The notes: generated by a model from the sequence alone, not told the origin. 64,000 nt of DNA from Gillisella vitis (GCF_014204625.1 NZ_JACHLU010000001.1:248001-312000); one strand, 5' to 3'. Positions 1 through 8,539 are shown, numbered from the stretch's first letter. A program made the numbers and translations.

Positions 1-1
1 G

Positions 2-268
2 GCGTCGAAATTTGCTGTTCAGGCATTTGTGCATTCCACCCGCCGACAGGTTGCTCAGCATGGCGTGCGTGTGGGGGCGGTGCTGCCCGGCCCGGTAGTG
101 ACGGCATTGCTGGATGACTGGCCAAAAGCCAAGATGGATGAAGCCCTTGCCAACGGCAGCCTGATGCAACCTAAAGACGTGGCTGACGCCGTGCTGTTCA
201 TGCTCTCACGACCGCGCAATGTGACCATTCGAGATCTGGTGATCTTACCCAACAGCGTCGATTTGTGA
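2..268 (+). CDS. SDR-family oxidoreductase, C-terminal part (gene cut by window start)
   Basis: Only the last 88 codons are present. The reading frame is already open at base 2 and begins ASKFAVQAF, the segment right after the catalytic Tyr of the YxxxK motif in short-chain dehydrogenases; the Lys is visible and the Tyr lies outside the window. The following GAVLPGPV stretch matches the usual P-G motif after the active site. The FGGY kinase starts 43 bases downstream on the same strand, so a polyol or sugar dehydrogenase followed by its kinase is the natural reading. The substrate cannot be told from this fragment. Confidence 0.8.
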   Translation, partial: ASKFAVQAFVHSTRRQVAQHGVRVGAVLPGPVVTALLDDWPKAKMDEALANGSLMQPKDVADAVLFMLSRPRNVTIRDLVILPNSVDL

Positions 269-311
269 TCGCTGCCTTTTTCTCCCATCCCATATTTGAA
301 GAGCTATTGCC

Positions 312-1946
312 ATGATTGAACCCACGGATAGGAACAGGACTGGATTAAAACGCTATGTTATCGGCGTCGATGTCGGCACGGGCAGCGCCCGTGCGGGTCT
401 TTTCGATCTCGATGGCACGCTTGTGGCCTCTGCCAAACGCGACATTGCGTTGTTTCGTGAGGCCGGGGCCATTGCCGAGCAATCCAGCACGAATATCTGG
501 AATGCCCTCTGTGCTGCGGTTCAACAGGTCGCGGCCTCGCTGGAAGATCCATCACAGGTGATCGGGCTTGGTTTTGATGCCACCTGTTCGTTGGTGGTGC
601 TGGGAGAGGGCGGTCAACCTCTGGCAATTGGTGCCTCTGAAGTGGCTGAGCGTGACATTATCGTCTGGATGGACCAACGGGCTGTTGCGCAGGCAGAGGC
701 CATCAATGCCATGGGGCATGATGTGCTGCGTTACGTTGGCGGACGGATTTCGCCAGAGATGGAAACGCCGAAACTTCTGTGGCTCAAGCAAAACCGCCCA
801 CATATCTTTGACAGGGCATGGCAGTTTTTTGATCTTGCCGATTTTCTGTCATGGAAGGCAACGGGCGATCTTGCGCGATCCACCTGCACTGTGACCTGCA
901 AGTGGACCTATCTGGCCCATGAAAAAAGATGGGATGAGAGCTATTTTCAGGCCATCGGGCTGGGTGTGCTGGCCGATGAAGGCTTTCGCCGTATCGGGCA
1001 AAACATTGTCGAGCCGGGAACGCCGCTTGGTCAAGGCTTGAGTGAGGCAGCCGCAAAGGCCATGGGCCTTGTGCCCGGCACCGCCGTTGCCGCAGGCATG
1101 ATTGACGCCCATGCCGGCGGCATTGGCACGGTTGGTATTGGCGAGCAGCCGCAAGACAACCTGGCCTATGTATTTGGCACGTCATCCTGCACCATGACAT
1201 CGACTGCGGAGCCGGTCTTTGTCCCCGGCGTCTGGGGGCCTTATTATTCGGCAATGGTGCCCGGCCTGTGGCTTAACGAGGGCGGCCAAAGTGCGGCTGG
1301 TGCCGCGATTGATCAGCTTTTGAGCTTTCATCCCGCCGCATCTGCGGCGCAGGCGCAGGCCCGTGCACGCGGCATCGCACTGCCTATGCTGATGGCTGAA
1401 GCCGCCGCAGCCAAGGTCAGCGCGCTCTCGGATGTTGTGCTGTTGGCACAAGGCCTGCACGTGGTGCCCGAGTTTCTGGGCAATCGCGCGCCCTTTGCCG
1501 ATCCCCATGCCAGAGCCGTGATTGCGGGTCTGGACATGGCACAGGATTTTGACAGTCTTGTTTCTCTCTATATCGCGGGCTTGTGCGGCGTTGGCTATGG
1601 TCTGCGCCAGATTCTTGAAACTCAGGCCGCGTCTGGTGCTGATGTCGAGCGGGTTGTGATCAGCGGCGGCGCGGGAGAAAGCGATCTGGTGCGACAGGTT
1701 CTTGCCGACACCTGCGGCAAACCTGTTGTTGCCCCCGCATCCGATGAGCCAGTCCTGCTGGGCTCTGCCATTCTGGGTGCGGTTGCCGCAAAGGCCTTCT
1801 CCGATGTCAAGCAGGCGATGGCCAGTCTCTCCGATGCAAAAAACACTTATCAGCCAGCGACGGGTGCCATAGCAGACAGGCACCAACACCGTTACCAGCA
1901 TTTTAAAAGACTACAGCAGGAAATTCGCACAATGCGGATGGTGTGA
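312..1946 (+). CDS. FGGY-family carbohydrate kinase (ribulokinase-like)
   Basis: A 544-residue ATP-dependent sugar kinase of the FGGY/ASKHA fold. The N-terminal phosphate loop reads GVDVGTGSARAG (about residues 18-29), and a second nucleotide-binding element with ISGGAGESDLV lies near residue 450. Length and the opening YVIGVDVGTGSARAGLFD resemble the D-ribulokinase/FGGY-pentulose branch rather than glycerol or xylulose kinases. It is probably co-transcribed with the dehydrogenase ending at 268, which would make the pair a polyol-to-ketose-to-ketose-phosphate route. It converges on otnK and is separated from it by a strong stem-loop. The substrate (ribulose, another pentulose or a tetrulose) is inference. 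Confidence 0.85.
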   Translation: MIEPTDRNRTGLKRYVIGVDVGTGSARAGLFDLDGTLVASAKRDIALFREAGAIAEQSSTNIWNALCAAVQQVAASLEDPSQVIGLGFDATCSLVVLGEGGQPLAIGASEVAERDIIVWMDQRAVAQAEAINAMGHDVLRYVGGRISPEMETPKLLWLKQNRPHIFDRAWQFFDLADFLSWKATGDLARSTCTVTCKWTYLAHEKRWDESYFQAIGLGVLADEGFRRIGQNIVEPGTPLGQGLSEAAAKAMGLVPGTAVAAGMIDAHAGGIGTVGIGEQPQDNLAYVFGTSSCTMTSTAEPVFVPGVWGPYYSAMVPGLWLNEGGQSAAGAAIDQLLSFHPAASAAQAQARARGIALPMLMAEAAAAKVSALSDVVLLAQGLHVVPEFLGNRAPFADPHARAVIAGLDMAQDFDSLVSLYIAGLCGVGYGLRQILETQAASGADVERVVISGGAGESDLVRQVLADTCGKPVVAPASDEPVLLGSAILGAVAAKAFSDVKQAMASLSDAKNTYQPATGAIADRHQHRYQHFKRLQQEIRTMRMV

Positions 1947-1955
1947 TACGGCGTC

Positions 1956-1990
1956 AATGTTCTGTTTGCGAAAACAGCAAACAGAACATT
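1956..1990. terminator. Bidirectional stem-loop between convergent kinase genes
   Basis: A perfect 14-bp inverted repeat (arm AATGTTCTGTTTGC, loop of 7) lies 10 bases after the FGGY kinase stop and 7 bases after the otnK stop on the other strand. The position between two converging genes supports termination in both directions. No long U-tract follows on either side. Confidence 0.75.
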
Positions 1991-1996
1991 CTTCGC

Positions 1997-3283
1997 TTAA
2001 GACGTTTCGCGCATCCTTGCCAAGGCATCACTGAAAAAGGTCTCACCACCAAAATTGCCGGACTTGAGGGCCATCGCCAGCCCGCCATAGGCATCACCCA
2101 TGGTTTTCAGCAGGGGAACGCCGGGAGCAATTTCGGGACCAATGCGGAATGCCGGAATCTGCAAGCGATCCACAGCAGCACCCGAGGTCTCACCACCAGC
2201 CACCACAAGGCGACGAACACCCCGTTTGACCAACTCAAAGGCAATCAATGACGTTGCCCGTTCAATGGCATGGCCGGAGGCATCGCGTCCGTATTCGGCC
2301 TGAAGGGCCGCAACGTCGGCAGGTGTTGCGCTGGCAGCAATGACCACCGGGCCAGCATCAAGGCGACTTGCCGCCCAATCAAGCGCATTTTCAATGTCTG
2401 CATCGCCTTCCAGCAGGGCTTTGGGGTTTAGCCGCAGCACTGGCATGGTCTGCTCGGCAATCTCCAACTGCCGAAGGGTTGCTTTGGAGCAACTGCCAAC
2501 GACAATGGCGGAGAGGCCGCCCATCGCTGCAAACTCTGACGCCGCCTCCCCCTTGTCGGCGGCGTGTCGTGATGGTTTCAAGGCGCGCGCCAGCCCAAGC
2601 CCCAGCCCCGAGGCTCCGGTTGAAACCTTTGAGGTGATGGCCACACGGCCCAGAGCCTCCAGATCATCCTCAAAAACAGCATCCGCAATGGCCATGACTT
2701 TGCCGTCTGCCACAAGGGTTCGCAGCTTTTGCCTGATGGCATCATCGCCCTGTCTGAGGGTGGCGAGGTCAACCAGCCCGACATCCTGACGCGATTGCCG
2801 TGTAAGTACCCGCACAAGATTGGCATCCTGCATCGGGTTTAACGGATGATCCTTCAGAGGGCTTTCGTTCAAAAGCTGGCCGTTGACAAACAGATGGCCG
2901 AAATAGACGGTACGGCCCGTTTCGGGAAAAGCGGGTGTCACAAGGGCCATAGTATCACCGGCAGCCGTCAGCAGGGCCTCGGTGACGGGGCCGATATTGC
3001 CGGTGTCGGTGGAATCAAAGGTCGAGCAGATTTTATACATCACATGGCTGGCACCCTGCGCGCGCAACCATTGATCCGCTTGAAGTGCCGCCTGCTTTGC
3101 GTCCTCCGCCGCGACAGAGCGGATTTTCAGCGAAATCACCACAGCATCGACATCGGCCAATGGCAAGGAAGCTGCCGGAATGCCCACCGTCTGCACGGTG
3201 TGCAGGCCGTTTTTGGTCAATGTATTGGCGAGATCGGATGCGCCGGTGTAATCATCGGCAATGCAGCCCAGAAGAATGGTCAT
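1997..3283 (-). CDS. otnK: 3-oxo-tetronate kinase (four-carbon acid sugar kinase, DUF1537 family)
   Basis: Predicted to phosphorylate 3-oxo-tetronate (from L-threonate or D-erythronate) at C4. The N-terminal motif ADDYTGASD (residues 9-17) and the C-terminal VAGGETSGA are the two signature blocks of the four-carbon acid sugar kinases, with VVGSCSKATLRQ between them. I chose the ATG at 3283 because GAGGAG lies 6 bases upstream; an in-frame ATG at 3301 lacks such a site. It follows otnI by 14 bases, so the order is MFS importer, ltnD, otnI, otnK in one leftward operon. The OtnK assignment over the D-threonate kinase DtnK rests on the neighbours. Confidence 0.88.
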   Translation of the reverse strand: MTILLGCIADDYTGASDLANTLTKNGLHTVQTVGIPAASLPLADVDAVVISLKIRSVAAEDAKQAALQADQWLRAQGASHVMYKICSTFDSTDTGNIGPVTEALLTAAGDTMALVTPAFPETGRTVYFGHLFVNGQLLNESPLKDHPLNPMQDANLVRVLTRQSRQDVGLVDLATLRQGDDAIRQKLRTLVADGKVMAIADAVFEDDLEALGRVAITSKVSTGASGLGLGLARALKPSRHAADKGEAASEFAAMGGLSAIVVGSCSKATLRQLEIAEQTMPVLRLNPKALLEGDADIENALDWAASRLDAGPVVIAASATPADVAALQAEYGRDASGHAIERATSLIAFELVKRGVRRLVVAGGETSGAAVDRLQIPAFRIGPEIAPGVPLLKTMGDAYGGLAMALKSGNFGGETFFSDALARMRETS

Positions 3284-3297
3284 GGTTAGCTCCTCAT

Positions 3298-4122
3298 TCA
3301 TGTGTTTGAGTTTGTCTGATCAGAAAAACCGGGGTCCACTTTTTCCTGACAAACTCGAAAGGGCTTGAACCAGCCCAGACCGTTGAGCGTGCCTGCACAC
3401 GGGATATATTCGCAGCCGACAAAGCCCTGATAACCAAGCCGATCCAGTTCATCAAACAGGAAAGCATAGTTCAGCTCCTCCCCATCCGGCTCATGGCGTG
3501 ATGGCACACTGGCAATCTGCACATGGCCGGTGATGGGCAGAAACTGGCGAAGGCGCATGGTGACGTCGCCGTGGATGATCTGGCAATGGTAGATGTCAAA
3601 CTGCAATTTGACATTGGCCAAGCCCAGATCGGCAATCAGCCTTGCGGTGGCGTCCAGATTGTTGAGAAAATAACCCGGCATGTTGCGGGAATTGATCGGC
3701 TCCAGCAAAACATCAATATCGCGCTCAGCCAGCCTGGTTGCGGCATGTTCGACCGCCCGGCGATAGGCTTTCTGCGCCAGAACGTCGTTATGATCAGCGT
3801 TTCCGGCCATCAGATGCAGGCGTTTGACGCCGGTTGCCTCCGCGTAATCCAGGGCTTTTTCGATAGATGCAACCACATCATTGAAGCGGGCGGCCAGGGC
3901 GGCCATGCCGCGCTCGCCCGCTGCCCAATCGCCAGGTGGCAGGTTGAACAGGGCTTGGGTCAGGTTGTTGCGGCGCAGGCGCTCGGCGATGGCCTCCGGC
4001 TTTTCCTCGTAGGGAAACAGATATTCAACGGCTGAAAATCCAGCATCAGCGGCGGCATCAAAGCGATCGAGAAACGACCACTCATTGAACATCATCGAAA
4101 GATTGGCAGCAAAAACAGGCAT
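3298..4122 (-). CDS. otnI: 2-oxo-tetronate isomerase (hydroxypyruvate isomerase-like TIM barrel)
   Basis: Converts the 2-oxo-tetronate made by LtnD to the 3-oxo form used by OtnK. The N-terminus PVFAANLSMMFNEW and the internal blocks VEYLFPYE, LLEPINSRNMPGYFLN and QFDIYHCQ are typical of the Hyi/OtnI family; the acidic metal ligands sit in LLEPIN and QFDIYH. Start at 4122 is supported by GAGGAG 7 bases upstream; an ATG at 4137 is in frame but has no such site. At 274 residues it is longer than I expect for the family. The last residues, after GLGWFKPFR, are translated from a palindromic repeat element (3308-3356), which also sets the stop position. Confidence 0.88.
   Translation of the reverse strand: MPVFAANLSMMFNEWSFLDRFDAAADAGFSAVEYLFPYEEKPEAIAERLRRNNLTQALFNLPPGDWAAGERGMAALAARFNDVVASIEKALDYAEATGVKRLHLMAGNADHNDVLAQKAYRRAVEHAATRLAERDIDVLLEPINSRNMPGYFLNNLDATARLIADLGLANVKLQFDIYHCQIIHGDVTMRLRQFLPITGHVQIASVPSRHEPDGEELNYAFLFDELDRLGYQGFVGCEYIPCAGTLNGLGWFKPFRVCQEKVDPGFSDQTNSNT
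3308..3356. repeat. Palindromic intergenic element, copy A (overlaps otnI 3' end)
   Basis: Ends GAGTTTGTC and GACAAACTC are perfect inverted repeats, enclosing the mirrored AAAAACCGG / CCACTTTTTCC core. The same arrangement recurs at 7716-7762 and 46889-46935. Unlike those copies, this one lies inside an open frame and encodes the C-terminal tail of OtnI. Such elements are frequent in rhizobial genomes; the family name cannot be assigned by eye. Confidence 0.75.
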
Positions 4123-4133
4123 GGCCACTCTCC

Positions 4134-5063
4134 TCACTGTTTTTGGGTGGGCAGGCTTGCGCCCGAGAGCTGGGCATAAAGACGGGCCAGTGATGAATCA
4201 TCATCTCGCCCCATGCCCGCACCGGATGCGGCCAGATACATTTGCAGGGCAGCAGCACTGAGCGGCACAGGATAGCGCTCAGCTCGGGCCATGTCCTGAA
4301 TGATGCCCAGATCCTTGACGAAAATATCGATTGCGCTGAGCGGCGTATAATCGCCTGCCAGAACATGCGGAATGCGGTTTTCAAACATCCATGAATTGCC
4401 CGCGGATGCGGTAATCACCTCATAGACTTTATCAAGGTCCAAGCCCTGCTTGGCGGCCAGCGAAATCGCCTCGCAGGCGGCAGCGATGTGCACGCCGGCC
4501 AACAGCTGGTTGATCATCTTGAAGGCAGCGCCTTGCCCTGCGCTGTCGCCCAATTCATAGACTTTGGCCGCCATGGCGTTCAGCGCCGGGCGGGCAGTTG
4601 CAAATGCGGCACCTGTGCCGGAGGCCATGATGGTCAACTCGCCAGAGGCTGCCCGTGCTGCGCCGCCGGAAATAGGGGCATCGAGATAATGGATGCCCTT
4701 GGCTTCCAAGGCGGCAGCAAGCCTGCGCGCAACGGCCGGATCCATGGTGGCGGAGGAGATAAACACCGAGCCTTGCGGCATTTCGTCGGCAATACCACTG
4801 TGACCAAACAGCACGGCTTCCGTTTGTGCGCCATTGACCACGACCGAGACAACAATATCGGCCAGTTTTGCCGCCTCGGCCGGTGTGGCCGCACTGCGTC
4901 CGCCTGTTGCGGTAAAGCGCGCAACAGCGTCGCTTGAGAGGTCAACGCCGATCACGTCAAGGCCCGCACGTTTCAGTGAATTTGCCATGCCCATGCCCAT
5001 GGCACCGAGGCCAATCACGGCAACAACGGGCGAGGGGGTGGATGTGTCTTGAACCGATGCCAT
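4134..5063 (-). CDS. ltnD: L-threonate dehydrogenase (beta-hydroxyacid dehydrogenase family)
   Basis: NAD-dependent oxidation of L-threonate to 2-oxo-threonate, first step of the pathway. The Rossmann motif VIGLGAMGMGMA (about residues 16-27) is followed by the substrate-binding block DAPISGGAARAASGELT and the catalytic Lys region AFKMINQLL, all diagnostic of the 3-hydroxyisobutyrate dehydrogenase superfamily. The 309-residue length is normal. AAGGA lies about 8 bases before the ATG at 5063. It is followed after 11 bases by otnI. The threonate specificity is inferred from the adjacent otnI/otnK; related enzymes act on hydroxyisobutyrate or tartronate semialdehyde. Confidence 0.85.
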   Translation of the reverse strand: MASVQDTSTPSPVVAVIGLGAMGMGMANSLKRAGLDVIGVDLSSDAVARFTATGGRSAATPAEAAKLADIVVSVVVNGAQTEAVLFGHSGIADEMPQGSVFISSATMDPAVARRLAAALEAKGIHYLDAPISGGAARAASGELTIMASGTGAAFATARPALNAMAAKVYELGDSAGQGAAFKMINQLLAGVHIAAACEAISLAAKQGLDLDKVYEVITASAGNSWMFENRIPHVLAGDYTPLSAIDIFVKDLGIIQDMARAERYPVPLSAAALQMYLAASGAGMGRDDDSSLARLYAQLSGASLPTQKQ

Positions 5064-5095
5064 TACGGATGTCCTTCGATTTGTCTGTCACAAGG

Positions 5096-5126
5096 CTCCT
5101 CTCCGGTGCCGGACACCGGAGAGGAG
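5096..5126. other. Strong stem-loop inside the threonate operon
   Basis: A perfect 13-bp inverted repeat (CTCCTCTCCGGTG, 5-base loop) begins 4 bases after the importer stop codon and ends about 33 bases before the ltnD start in the leftward direction. There is no U-tract on the leftward transcript, so partial termination or protection of the importer mRNA 3' end is more likely than full termination. Confidence 0.65.
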
Positions 5127-5130
5127 GTTT

Positions 5131-6444
5131 TTAGCGGTTGACCATTTTTGCAGGCACAGTCAGCGTTGCAATGGCACCAACCACCAGAATAATGGCCAGA
5201 AAATACATGCCTGCTGCATTATTGCCTGTCACATCCTTGAGATAGCCGACAAAGAACGGCCCGACAAAGCCCGCCAGATTGCCCACAGAATTGATCCAGG
5301 CAATGCCGGCAGCAGCACCAGTGCCCGCCAGAAACGCGGTGGGCAGCGACCAGAACAGCGGCGCGCAGCTGATGGCTCCGGCAGCTGCCACCGACAGGGC
5401 GGCAATGGCCAGCGAGGTACTGGGCGCAACAGTTGAAGCAATGAAACCACCTGCGGCAATTACCGACGGCACCACCAGATGCCAGCGCCGCTCACGGTGA
5501 TGGTCTGCCGAGCGCCCCAGCAATAACATCACGATAAAGGTGCAGATATAAGGTATGGCCGAGATAATGCCGATATTGAGGTTTCCAGCCACGCCTGTCG
5601 CTTTCACCAGCGTTGGCATCCAGAAATTCAGCCCGTATTGGCCAATCACGAAGCAAAAATAGATCAGGCACATCAACCACACGCGGCCATCGCGCAAGGT
5701 TGCGCCAATGTTATGGGGGCTTGAGGTTTTCAGCCGGTTTTCCTCATCCATATTGGAAAGCAAAATGGCCTTTTCACCTGCATCCAGCCATTTGGCCTTG
5801 TTGATGGTGTCATCGAGATAAAACAATACGATCACGCCCAGAATAACCGCCGGAATAGCCTCAAGCAAAAACATCCACTGCCAGCCGGAGAGGCCATGCA
5901 CATGGTGAAAACGATCCATGATCCAGCCGGACAGCGGATTGCCAAGAATGGCCGATACGGGGATGGCCGACATGAAGGTGGTGATGATCTTGGCGCGGCG
6001 CTTGGCCGGATACCAGGACGTCAGATAGAGAATAATGCCCGGAAAAAATCCGGCCTCAGCCACGCCCAGCAGAAAACGCAGCACGTAAAACACCGGCTCC
6101 GACGTGGTAAACATGAAGGCGGCGGAAATAATGCCCCATGTTATCATGATGCGCGCAATCCAGACACGGGCACCAATGCGGTTCATGATCAGATTGCTTG
6201 GAACCTCAAAGATAAAATAGCCCAGAAAGAAAATGCCGGCACCAACGCCATAGGCTGCTTCCGACAGGCCGAGCTCGCTCGACATTTGCAATTTCGCAAA
6301 GCCAACGTTGACGCGGTCCAGATAGGACACGACGTAGCAGAGCATCAGAAATGGAACAATTCTCCAGAATACTTTCTTGTAAACAGCATTTTCAATTGCC
6401 TCGGTCGGCTGTGCACCGACGGAGCCATCCATGGCTGCGGTCAT
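5131..6444 (-). CDS. MFS importer, anion:cation symporter (ACS) family
   Basis: A 437-residue transporter with about 12 hydrophobic segments. The first-helix motif YLDRVNVGFAKLQM and the block VAEAGFFPGIILYLTSWYP are hallmarks of the ACS family (tartrate, glucarate, phthalate and hydroxycinnamate importers). The start at 6444 is preceded by GGAGG at 8-9 bases; the open frame continues further upstream, but that stretch runs through the operator palindromes and is not protein-like. As first gene of the operon with ltnD-otnI-otnK it most likely imports L-threonate or a related sugar acid. Confidence 0.88.
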   Translation of the reverse strand: MTAAMDGSVGAQPTEAIENAVYKKVFWRIVPFLMLCYVVSYLDRVNVGFAKLQMSSELGLSEAAYGVGAGIFFLGYFIFEVPSNLIMNRIGARVWIARIMITWGIISAAFMFTTSEPVFYVLRFLLGVAEAGFFPGIILYLTSWYPAKRRAKIITTFMSAIPVSAILGNPLSGWIMDRFHHVHGLSGWQWMFLLEAIPAVILGVIVLFYLDDTINKAKWLDAGEKAILLSNMDEENRLKTSSPHNIGATLRDGRVWLMCLIYFCFVIGQYGLNFWMPTLVKATGVAGNLNIGIISAIPYICTFIVMLLLGRSADHHRERRWHLVVPSVIAAGGFIASTVAPSTSLAIAALSVAAAGAISCAPLFWSLPTAFLAGTGAAAGIAWINSVGNLAGFVGPFFVGYLKDVTGNNAAGMYFLAIILVVGAIATLTVPAKMVNR

Positions 6445-6498
6445 TATGTTTCCCTCCAGGTAAACGGGTTCCCGGCCCGTTTTTGACAGCGCGCACGT

Positions 6499-6570
6499 TT
6501 TTGGCAGCGCTGCCAAAATGCCATAAATGGTTTTGGCAGCGCTGCCAACAAAAAAATGGCAGCGCTGCCA
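6499..6570. promoter_or_regulatory. Triple LacI-type operator array
   Basis: Three perfect palindromes share the core TGGCAGCGCTGCCA: 6499-6518 (TTTTGGCAGCGCTGCCAAAA), 6533-6548 and 6557-6570. Centres are 32 and 23 bp apart. Each has the central CG expected for LacI/GalR-family operators. They lie between the importer start (6444) and the divergent LacI-family gene (6663), so the regulator probably controls the importer-ltnD-otnI-otnK operon and perhaps itself. Cognate binding is inference from position and symmetry. Confidence 0.88.
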
Positions 6571-6662
6571 AATTTGTTGGATTTTTGATCCGGCATGGCG
6601 TAGAAAAGCAGATACAGAGATTTGGATGTACCCGATGACGCCCTCATGATGACGTGCTGACC

Positions 6663-7664
6663 ATGACCATCGATTTGAAAAACGGATCAATCACGCTGTC
6701 GGAAGTGGCCATTGCCGCAGGCGTGGGAGAGAGCACCGTGTCGCGGGTATTGCGCAATCACGGCTCGTTTTCTGAAAAAACCAGAGCCAGCGTGATGGCG
6801 GCTGTGGAGCAACTGGGGTATGTGCCCAACCGCATTGCCGGGGCTTTGGCCTCCACCGGAACCTCGCTGGTGGCGATTGTTGTTCCGTCCCTGTCCAATA
6901 TCGTGTTTGCCGATGTGTTGCGCGGCGCAACGCAGGTTTTGGAAACAGGCCAGCGGCAGGCGGTGTTTGCGGTTACGGAATATGATCTGGAGCGCGAAGA
7001 GGCGCTGGTGGCAGCCATGCTGGCCTGGCGTCCGGCCGCGGTGATGGTTGCGGGCTTTGAGCACACCGAAGGCACGCGCAGGATGTTGCAGACGTCTGGC
7101 TGCCGCGTGGTGCAATTGCTGGATATTGATGGCGATCCGCTGGATCTGGCGGTGGGCTTTTCAAATTTTGCGGCGGGCAAAGCGGCGGCGGAGCATCTGC
7201 TGGCGCAAGGCTATCGCAAACTGGGCTATGTAGGCCATAATATTCTCGATGATACCCGTGCGGGCAAGCGCTATGCGGGATTTTGTGCCGCACTTGAGCA
7301 GCAGGGTTTAGCGCTTTGGGGTACGGAAATTGGCGATGGCCGCTCATCTGTGGGCGTTGGTCATGCCGGTCTTGCTGCCTTGCTATCGCGCCATGCCGAT
7401 ATGGAAGCGGTGTATTTTTCCAATGATGACATGGCGCTCGGCGGATATTTCCACTGTCTTTCCCATCAGATTGCGGTGCCGCAGCAGGTGGCCATTTTTG
7501 GCCATAACGGCCTTGATATTGGCCGTTATACGCCGCAGGCGCTGACGACCATCCAGACACCTCGGGTTGAGGCCGGGCGTGTGGCAGCCCAACTGGTGCT
7601 GGATGATGCGCCATCGCAAACCGTTGATCTTGGATTCACATTGATTGCGGGCGCAACCGCCTGA
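6663..7664 (+). CDS. LacI/GalR-family transcriptional regulator of the threonate locus
   Basis: A 333-residue repressor. The N-terminal helix-turn-helix ITLSEVAIAAGVGESTVSRV with the hinge YVPNRIAGALA is the LacI-family DNA-binding domain, most like the GntR-gluconate branch; the rest is a periplasmic-binding-protein-like ligand domain. The ATG at 6663 gives a normal N-terminus, and a GTG at 6654 is also in frame; no strong ribosome binding site favours either. It is divergent from the importer operon, with three palindromic operators between, and is followed by a clear terminator. The inducer is presumably a four-carbon sugar acid or pathway intermediate. Confidence 0.92.
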   Translation: MTIDLKNGSITLSEVAIAAGVGESTVSRVLRNHGSFSEKTRASVMAAVEQLGYVPNRIAGALASTGTSLVAIVVPSLSNIVFADVLRGATQVLETGQRQAVFAVTEYDLEREEALVAAMLAWRPAAVMVAGFEHTEGTRRMLQTSGCRVVQLLDIDGDPLDLAVGFSNFAAGKAAAEHLLAQGYRKLGYVGHNILDDTRAGKRYAGFCAALEQQGLALWGTEIGDGRSSVGVGHAGLAALLSRHADMEAVYFSNDDMALGGYFHCLSHQIAVPQQVAIFGHNGLDIGRYTPQALTTIQTPRVEAGRVAAQLVLDDAPSQTVDLGFTLIAGATA

Positions 7665-7667
7665 ATA

Positions 7668-7718
7668 GAGCCTGTCAGGTTCAGATTGAACCAGACAGGC
7701 TCTAAACTTTTTTTTGTT
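7668..7718 (+). terminator. Rho-independent terminator of the LacI-family gene
   Basis: The inverted repeat GAGCCTGTC...GACAGGCTC (7668-7702), with an inner GGTTC/GAACC pairing, begins 3 bases after the regulator stop. A run of eight T follows at about 7708-7715. This is the clearest intrinsic terminator in the window and suggests that otnC downstream has its own promoter. Confidence 0.88.
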
Positions 7719-7762
7719 TGTCTTTTCGGGAAAACCGGTGACCACTTTTCCCTGACAAACTC
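7716..7762. repeat. Palindromic intergenic element, copy B
   Basis: GTTTGTC at the left and GACAAACTC at the right are inverted ends around AAAACCGGTGACCACTTTTCC. The layout matches the copies at 3308-3356 and 46889-46935. It lies between the regulator terminator and otnC. Confidence 0.78.
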
Positions 7763-7782
7763 CAGAACAGGAGACTGACGAC

Positions 7783-8481
7783 ATGTCCGAAAACCGTCTG
7801 AGAGAAGACATCTGCATGTTTGGCCGCTCCCTGTTTGAGCGCGGCCTCACACCCGGATCATCCGGCAATATTTCCTTGCGTCTGGATGATGGCGGCTGGC
7901 TGGTGACGCCCACCAATGCATCGCTGGGCTTTCTTGATCCGGCACGGATTTCGCGCCTCGATAGCGCGGGCAGGGTGATGTCTGGCGATAAGCCGACCAA
8001 GGAAATTCCCTTGCATTCGGCTGTGTATGAAACTCGCGCCAGCGCACGGGCGATTGTGCATCTGCATTCCACCCACGCCGTGGCCTTGACCATGCTGCCG
8101 GAAATAGACCCACGTGCAGCGCTGCCGCCGATGACGCCCTATTATCTGATGCGCGCCGGGCAGACTGCATTGCTTCCCTATTTTCGCCCCGGCGACCCTG
8201 CCGTTGCCGATGCCATTCGCGGGCTTGCCGGGCAATATTCGTCTATTCTTCTGGCCAATCACGGACCCGTTGTGGCGGGCGATAGCCTTGAAGCGGCGGT
8301 TTTTGCTACAGAAGAGCTGGAGGAAACGGCAAAGCTCTATCTTCTGTTGCGCAATCTCAATCCGCGCTATCTCAGCCCGGATCAGGTGAAGGATCTGGTC
8401 GAGACCTTCGGCCTGACCTTGCCCTGCACGCAGGAACATGACCACGATTGCAACGGTCATATTTCCTGTGATGGCGGCTGA
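7783..8481 (+). CDS. otnC: 3-oxo-tetronate 4-phosphate decarboxylase (class II aldolase family)
   Basis: A 232-residue member of the fuculose-phosphate aldolase/AraD family. GLTPGSSGNISLR (about residues 24-36) is the phosphate-binding N-terminal motif, PTKEIPLHSAVYETR carries the catalytic acid region, and HLHSTHA (about residue 90) with ANHGPVV supplies the Zn-binding histidines. It would decarboxylate the OtnK product to dihydroxyacetone phosphate and so complete the threonate pathway. CAGGAG lies about 10 bases before the ATG. It sits apart from the other pathway genes behind the LacI-family gene. The 3' end has a His/Cys-rich tail (CTQEHDHDCNGHISC). Confidence 0.85.
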   Translation: MSENRLREDICMFGRSLFERGLTPGSSGNISLRLDDGGWLVTPTNASLGFLDPARISRLDSAGRVMSGDKPTKEIPLHSAVYETRASARAIVHLHSTHAVALTMLPEIDPRAALPPMTPYYLMRAGQTALLPYFRPGDPAVADAIRGLAGQYSSILLANHGPVVAGDSLEAAVFATEELEETAKLYLLLRNLNPRYLSPDQVKDLVETFGLTLPCTQEHDHDCNGHISCDGG

Positions 8482-8539
8482 TCAATCCGTGGAAAACCGG
8501 CCCCATCTTGGCCCACCCTTCGCCCTCTTTTCAGGATGA

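Noticed and set aside
6445..6690. Extended N-terminus of the MFS importer
   Set aside because: The extension is translated through the operator palindromes and is not membrane-like; ATG 6444 has a good ribosome binding site.
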